Shown here: positions 19,301 to 25,772 of the stretch, piece by piece | Layout: the number at the start of each line of letters is the position of its first letter | Position numbering within the stretch: position 1 is the stretch's first letter | Assembly: GCA_900540475.1 (NCBI GenBank) | Contig: UQGG01000076.1 | Span: forward strand, 1-25,772 | DNA: 25,772 bases | Source of the DNA: an uncultured Robinsoniella sp. | Lineage (GTDB): Bacteria > Bacillota > Clostridia > Lachnospirales > Lachnospiraceae | Direction: 5' to 3' | Made by a program: the position numbers and the translations under genes | Notes under the pieces: model-generated | Databases searched by the model: none | The model's input: only the letters and a program-made list of their open reading frames with translations | What the model was told of the DNA's origin: nothing

Positions 19301-22300
19301 AAATAAAGGAAAAAGTAGCTGCACAGCCCGAAGCTGACAGCCTTTCTTTTGCACTGAGTGATCATTATGCTGTTTATATGCCTTTGAGTCTGGACGGCGC
19401 AGGTGTACTTGCCATCGTACCAATGGATGAAATGTTTATGGACTATCGGGAATTTTCCAATACGCTTGCTATTCTGGCTGTGATCGTGCTCGCCGGATGT
19501 GCTGTTTTGTATCTGTTAATTTCCCAGATGCTTTCCTATCCGGTTGTGAACCTGTTAGCGCAAATTGACCACATCCAGGCAAGTACCCTGACAATGCCCA
19601 TCCAGGGAAGCGGGAGTAAAGAGATGCTGCATATCAGTCAGGGAATTAACAATCTCTTAACCCGCATCCAGTTGCTGATGGATTCCCTCCAGTCGGAAAT
19701 GCTGGCCAAACAGATTACCCAGCTTCAGGCTCTGCACTCTCAGATCAACCCGCATTTCATGTACAATGCCCTGGATGCCATGAAACAACTGTGTGAACTT
19801 GGAGATACAGCAAAAGCTGGCCAGATGATCAACCGACTTGCCATGTACTATCGTATCGGAGTGAGTAAAGGACGGGATATCATCCGACTTGAGGATGAAT
19901 TGACCCACACGGATATGTATCTTGGGATTTTGAAAACCAGGTTTGAAGATTTTCACTATGAATTTTCCATTCCCCGGGATCTATTGAACTGCACAATCAT
20001 TAAAATTACCCTCCAGCCTATTGTAGAAAATGCACTTTATCATGGCCTTCGCCCTTACCGTACCGATGGCCATATAACGATTACCGCAAGACGCGAACAG
20101 GATGACATCTATATACGGATAATGGATGACGGAGGGGGGATTTCAGAAAACGTATTAGAGGAAATCCGAACCTCTCTGAATGCACCGGCATGTACCTTTA
20201 AAGATCAGTCTGTAAAAATTTACGGTGTAAAAAATGTCCATGACCGCATCCGCCTAACCTACGGTAATGGCTACGGCCTATCCATTCAAAGTGAAATAGA
20301 CGAGGGTACTGCAGTAACAATCAAAATACCTTACAGAAAAGAGGATAACACAAATGACAAAAATACTATTTGTGGATGACGATGCCATTGCCCGCAAGAA
20401 TATCGAAAACAGGATAAAATGGGGACAGCATGCAATGGAACTTATTTACTCTGCCAGAGACGGCATTGATGCATTGGAATATATGAAAGATCATAAGCCG
20501 GACATTATTATCTCCGATATCAAGATGCCGGTAATGAACGGTATTGAAATGGCAATGATCGCCAAAGATTATTACCCGAACCTTAAATTTATTTTTCTGT
20601 CCGGTTATAAAGAATTTGAATATGCCCAGCAGGCGCTTAAACTAAATGCTGTTGATTATTTGACGAAACCGGTTGATTCCGGGCAGCTTCTTTCCATTAT
20701 AAAAAAAGCCCAGTCACAGCTTGAAAAAGAGAAAAATATTGACCTTATTCTTCAGGAAAAATACCCCCTTATAAAACGCCATTACATCTCCAGGCTGATG
20801 CGGGAAAATTTTCAGGGAATGGATGATTCCGTATTTAAAGCCTTTGATATAAACTTAAATCAGGGACTGGGTGTAGTTGGTTTTATGGACTTTCCCTATG
20901 GGCAGGATCAGTCTCTGGATTATGCCGGCACTCGGGTTCAGGATCTTTGCAATATGCTCACGGCTAAATATAAAGGCAGTTTTTTCTTCTGTATGGATAC
21001 CCTGGAAATTTTCATGGTTTATACCAACAGCGACAGTAATGCTACATCCCGTTTTGAAGAATATCTCCGGGAACTGGAATCCTTTGTGAATCTTTATCTG
21101 GATTCTGTATTCCATACAAAGGCTGTTTTCCATTATGGTTCCACCATGCATAATCTCAATGATTTTTACCAGTCTTACCAGACTGCCCAGCAAAGCCTCA
21201 ACTCCGAAGCAGACAGCCTGCTTTTAAACATCAAAAAATATATCGAACATAACTACGGCAATTCCGAACTGAGCCTTATCATGATCGCCAGTCATTTTAA
21301 CATTAATCACTGTTATCTGACCAGTATCTTCAAAGCAAAATTCGGTATCAACCTTTACGATTATCTGATTCAGATTCGCATGGAACGGGCGGGTGCATTT
21401 ATCCGCACTACCCAGTTAAAGAATTATGAAATCGCTGAACGTGTGGGTTATAAAAACAGCCAGTATTTTTCAGTCAGCTTTAAAAAATATTTCAATTGTA
21501 CGGTAACACAATATCGAGACCGTGTAAAAGACCTGCTCAAATAAAATCAGAAGAACCCGCCCGATTCCTTCGCATCTCTCCCGGAGACATTGTATACATC
21601 TCCTGAAATACCCGGTAAAAATAATTGCGGTTGGTAAACCCCAGTTCCTGCATTACGTAAGAGACCGTTCTTCCTTGCTCCAGCATATTCTGTGCCTCTT
21701 TTAATGCAAAGGACTGGCTGTATGCTCCAAGGGTCATGCCGGTATACTTTTTTACAATCCGGTTCAGATAGTCGGGATGGTAATTAAACGCCCCGGCTAT
21801 TTCTCTTCTGTTTATTACACGGTGTTCCTGTTCTAAAAACTGGGTCAGCCGCACAAACAAATGGTCTTCTTTGCCCGAATCCAGACGGATATGGCTCATT
21901 TTAAACTTTTCTTCATCTTCGAAAAGTTCAAATAAGGAACACAGTATTCCCTGGATAAAAAAGAGACTGCCTGTTTTCGTGTTTAACAGTTCCACTGCAG
22001 CCTGGTCAAAATAATGTAAGATCTGTTCATGTACAGAAGACATACTTTCCCATCTGACAGGCGCCAGATCAATATAATTTTTCTTATAATTTTTCGTCTC
22101 CCCGATGCAGTCATCAAAGAAATGAAACAGGACAGACTCCTTCTTTTCCCCATTTCGATAAATTTTTCTACCGCATTTTTTCATGATATCTTCTATAAAC
22201 TCCGGTGACATGCACAAAAATACAGCCTCAAAATCGGTGGAAAATTCTTCATTATGACGGGTGCTGCAGTTGAGCAGACATCCATATCCCGCCTGATATT

Positions 22301-25300
22301 GATAGCTGGCTTTCTCAATATGCTGGCAGACTTCTCCCTTTAAGACATACATAAACTCAAAATAATTATGCTGATGCATGGGGCTTTTGCTGGGTTGTGG
22401 TTCATCGTAATCACTCAAATCCACTTCAATATTGGCATGCTTTCCAAATGCCAGATCCACTAATTTCATCCGCTTAGTCCCTTCCGATACCCGGCAGCAC
22501 TCATAGGTCAGCCCAAACGGCATCTGAAGCAGATAAAACTGTGACTCCTGGCTTGCGGAATCATTTATGGCAACAATTTTATTTCTGGCTTTTGCATATG
22601 GATTAATGGATTCCATTTTCACTCCTTTTCTGCTTTGAAAAATGTACCGGTCTGTTTTCTTAGAAACATATCTGTCCGCTGGTCCAAAAGCATAACCGGC
22701 TCAAATATGATCATTTATATCATCTGCTTTGATTACTGAAAATTATACCTGAAGATAATAAAACCATAAATTATAATCAATTGCAAAATAAAATCGGTAT
22801 ATGATACAATAGTTGTAATCAGTACGGTTTTTGACCTTGTTTTATCCTCTTTTTTATATAGAATATAACATATACAGATATATATGTCTATTTAAAAGAC
22901 AGAATGATATCAATTTTAAAAGACGAAAACAATTATGAGAGGAGATTCATTATGCTGTCACAATCATTTAACACGGGGTGGAATATCAAAGAAGGTTTCA
23001 GCCAGCCATTTACAAACTTGTTTTCAAAGGAACAGAATTTGGGTACTCCAGTCACACTTCCTCACGACGCAATGATCCTGGAGAAGAAAACCCCCGACAC
23101 CAAAAATGGAAAACAGACCGGATACTATCCGGGTAAATCATATCTCTATACTAAGATGTTCTATGTACCTGATGACTGGATGGATAAAAATATTGTACTG
23201 GAATTTGAAGGGGTTTATCCCAGTGCGCTGGTATATATCAATGGAGATTTTGCGGGCAGCCACCATTCCGGTTACTCCCAGTTCACGATTCAGGCTGACG
23301 GCTTTCTGATTCCCGGCAAGGAGAATAAAATTGAAGTTGCCGCAGACAACAGCTGTGAAGCAAATACCAGATGGTATTCCGGCAGCGGAATTTACCGAAA
23401 TGTAAATATCTATATCAGTGAAAAAATCTATATCCCGGTGGATGGACTTCAGATTGACACTCCGGAAATAGATGCGGATACCGCTGTCCTTTGTATTAAA
23501 ACAAAGCTCTGCAATGAAACTCTGCGTACACATGATTTAATCCAGAGCACCGAAATACTGGATGCCGATGGAAAGATCGTTAATTCTGAAAAAACTGTGG
23601 TCACGGCTTATCCTGGAAAAAATGTGCAGACACTGCAGCGGATACCGGTCTGGGATCCTCAATTGTGGGACTGTGACGCACCTTATCTCTATACCTGCAG
23701 AACCAGATTCATGGAGGGTGATACCATACTGGATGAAGCGGTTACTACTCTGGGTATCCGTAAAATGCAGCTGGACTCCCGGCATGGCCTTCGGATAAAT
23801 GGAAAAGAAGTCAAACTAAGGGGTGCCTGCATTCACCATGACAATGGGATTATCGGTGCTGTCACTCTGGAAAAAGCCGAAGAACGCCGCTGCCGCCAGA
23901 TGAAGGAAGCCGGTTTTAACTGTCTCAGAAGCTCCCATCATGCAATGAGTAAAGCCATGCTGGCGGCATGTGATAAACTTGGCATGTTCGTTATGGATGA
24001 ACTGTCCGATATGTGGCACGTCCGCAAAAATCCTAATGATTTCGGGAATTATTTTGAAGAATTCTGGGAAGATGAAGTGGAACGTATGGTGGCAAAGGAT
24101 TACAATCACCCGTCCGTTATTATGTATTGTACCGGAAATGAAATCCCTGAGGTGGGAACCAAACGCGGTGCAGAAATGAACCGCAGAATTGTTGAAAAAA
24201 TCAAATCTCTGGATTCTTCCCGGTACACCACCAATGCTGCCAACAGCTTCCTGGCTCTGCGAAGCGACATGCAGCAGCTTCTGGAAGAAGCCGTAAAAGC
24301 AACCGGTATGGAACACATTTTAGAACAGACCTCAGGCGCCGGGGAAGGCGGCATATCCGTTATGAATGCTTTTGCAAGTCTGATGGAAGGTCCTGCAAAA
24401 GATTATATCGATGCCAGTTCTACCTTGACTGACCTTTTAGAAGGGTTCAGCGGCGGCCTGGATATCGCCGGATTTAATTATATAACCGGACGCCATGAGC
24501 TGGAAGCCCAGCTGCATCCCAACCGGCTGGTACTCGGCACCGAGACCTACCCGTCTGAAATTGTCAGACTTTGGGATATCGTAGAACGCAATTCCCATGT
24601 AATCGGTGACTTTACCTGGACTGGATATGACTATCTGGGCGAAGCCGGAATCGGTATTTTTTATTACAATGGAATTAACGGTTTTCAGGATAACAATTTC
24701 CCGGACAGCATCGCATATATCGGTGATATCGATATTACCGGGTACCGCAGACCCATTAGTTATCTGCGGGAAATCGTCTTTGGTTTAAGAACAGCGCCCT
24801 TCCTTGCTGTAGAAAGATTGAACCATTATGGAGAGACACCAGGAAAAACCACCTGGATGCACAAAGATAATATCGCCAGCTGGACCTGGGCGGGTTATGA
24901 AGGCAAACCTGCTGTCGTAGATATATTCTCTTCTAGTGAAGAAGTGGAACTGTTCTTAAATGATATTTCATTTGGAAGAAAATCTGCCGGAAAAGCCGCC
25001 GGATTCATCGCTTCTTACGAAATAACTTACCAGCCCGGAACACTTATGGCAGTCAGTTATCAAAATGGAGCCGAAACCGGACGGGATATCCTCCAAACCG
25101 CAAACACACCTGCAAAGATTTCCCTCTCTGCTGATCAGACAGTTCTGACTGCAAATGGCAATGATTTAGCATACATTACAATTGGACTTCAGGATGAGAG
25201 CGGTATCCTCAACCTGCAAGCCGAAACCGAAATCCAGATTTCTGTGGACGGTGCCGGCACACTTCAGGGGTTCGGGAGCGCCGATCCCCATACCGGCAAT

Positions 25301-25772
25301 CATTACAATACAATAACCTGGAAGACTTATGACGGACGCCTGCTGGCTGCCATTCGCTCCGGATTTGATCCTGGGGAAATAAAAGTGACGGTTCGTGCAG
25401 AAGGGCTTGGGGAAGAAACATTGATTGTTACAGTGGAGTAAAAGAGTACAATTTCAGGCAAACTCCTTGAATTAACCCATATTTCAGGTTACAAATTGCT
25501 GACAAATTCAAGGCTTAATTTAGCAAGAACAGAGGGGCTGTGCGTTATAAAACACTATATTTGGGTTTTGCTGATAAAATACGCTTTGTATTAGTAGGTA
25601 GTGTACGGAAAGAGAAGGAGGCGGACCAGGACATTGGTTTGGCAAGCTGAATGTTATTGGCTTAAAATAACTGATGTATAGCAACTGATCTTGAGACCTA
25701 GGTTTGTTTTTTGTTCAGTGGTCAGAAAAAGACGTTAACTTGCATTCTCTTTTAAACATAAACAGCCGAAAC

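Overview
The window looks like chromosome of a low-GC Gram-positive bacterium of the Clostridia, most likely Lachnospiraceae. The reasons are strong AGGAGG-type ribosome binding sites, SPase II lipoprotein signals on both solute-binding proteins, YesM/YesN-type two-component regulators, and carbohydrate ABC importers (CUT1 type) encoded without their own ATPase. Assignment to a genus is not possible from the sequence alone. All product names come from motif reading, not from database searches.

Layout. (1) 109-5466, minus strand: an LplA/LplB/LplC-type oligosaccharide importer (two permeases, then a lipoprotein binding protein), preceded by a YesN-like response regulator that has its own terminator and no sensor kinase in the window. 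(2) 6004-10276, plus strand: a separate cassette of a MerR/BmrR-like regulator, a serine beta-lactamase-fold hydrolase and a UvrA-like ATPase that lacks the UvrB-binding region. It starts at a promoter with the 19-bp spacer typical of MerR targets and resembles a drug-responsive resistance or detoxification unit. (3) 10375-18171, minus strand: a second CUT1 importer (two permeases and a lipoprotein) followed by a GH4 glycosidase and a 1047-residue GH106-like glycosidase, the last two joined by an ATGA overlap. (4) 18547-21544, plus strand: a YesM-like kinase and YesN-like regulator, divergent from the importer operon and presumably controlling it. (5) 21537-25441: a cupin-AraC regulator (minus) divergent from a GH2 glycosidase (plus).

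How it works together. In regions 3-5 the lipoproteins would capture oligosaccharides, the permeases import them using an ATPase encoded elsewhere, and the three glycosidases (none has a signal peptide) would trim them in the cytoplasm. The GH106-like, GH4 and GH2 set fits a branched plant or host glycan, possibly pectin-derived, but the substrate is inference. The MerR-hydrolase-UvrA cassette sits between the two sugar loci and seems unrelated to them.

The non-coding DNA is rich in palindromes. There is a perfect 36-bp palindrome at 36-71, hairpins between transport genes, and at least three copies of a short dispersed repeat (near 53, 5613 and 18294). No rRNA, tRNA, CRISPR array or intact mobile element was seen.
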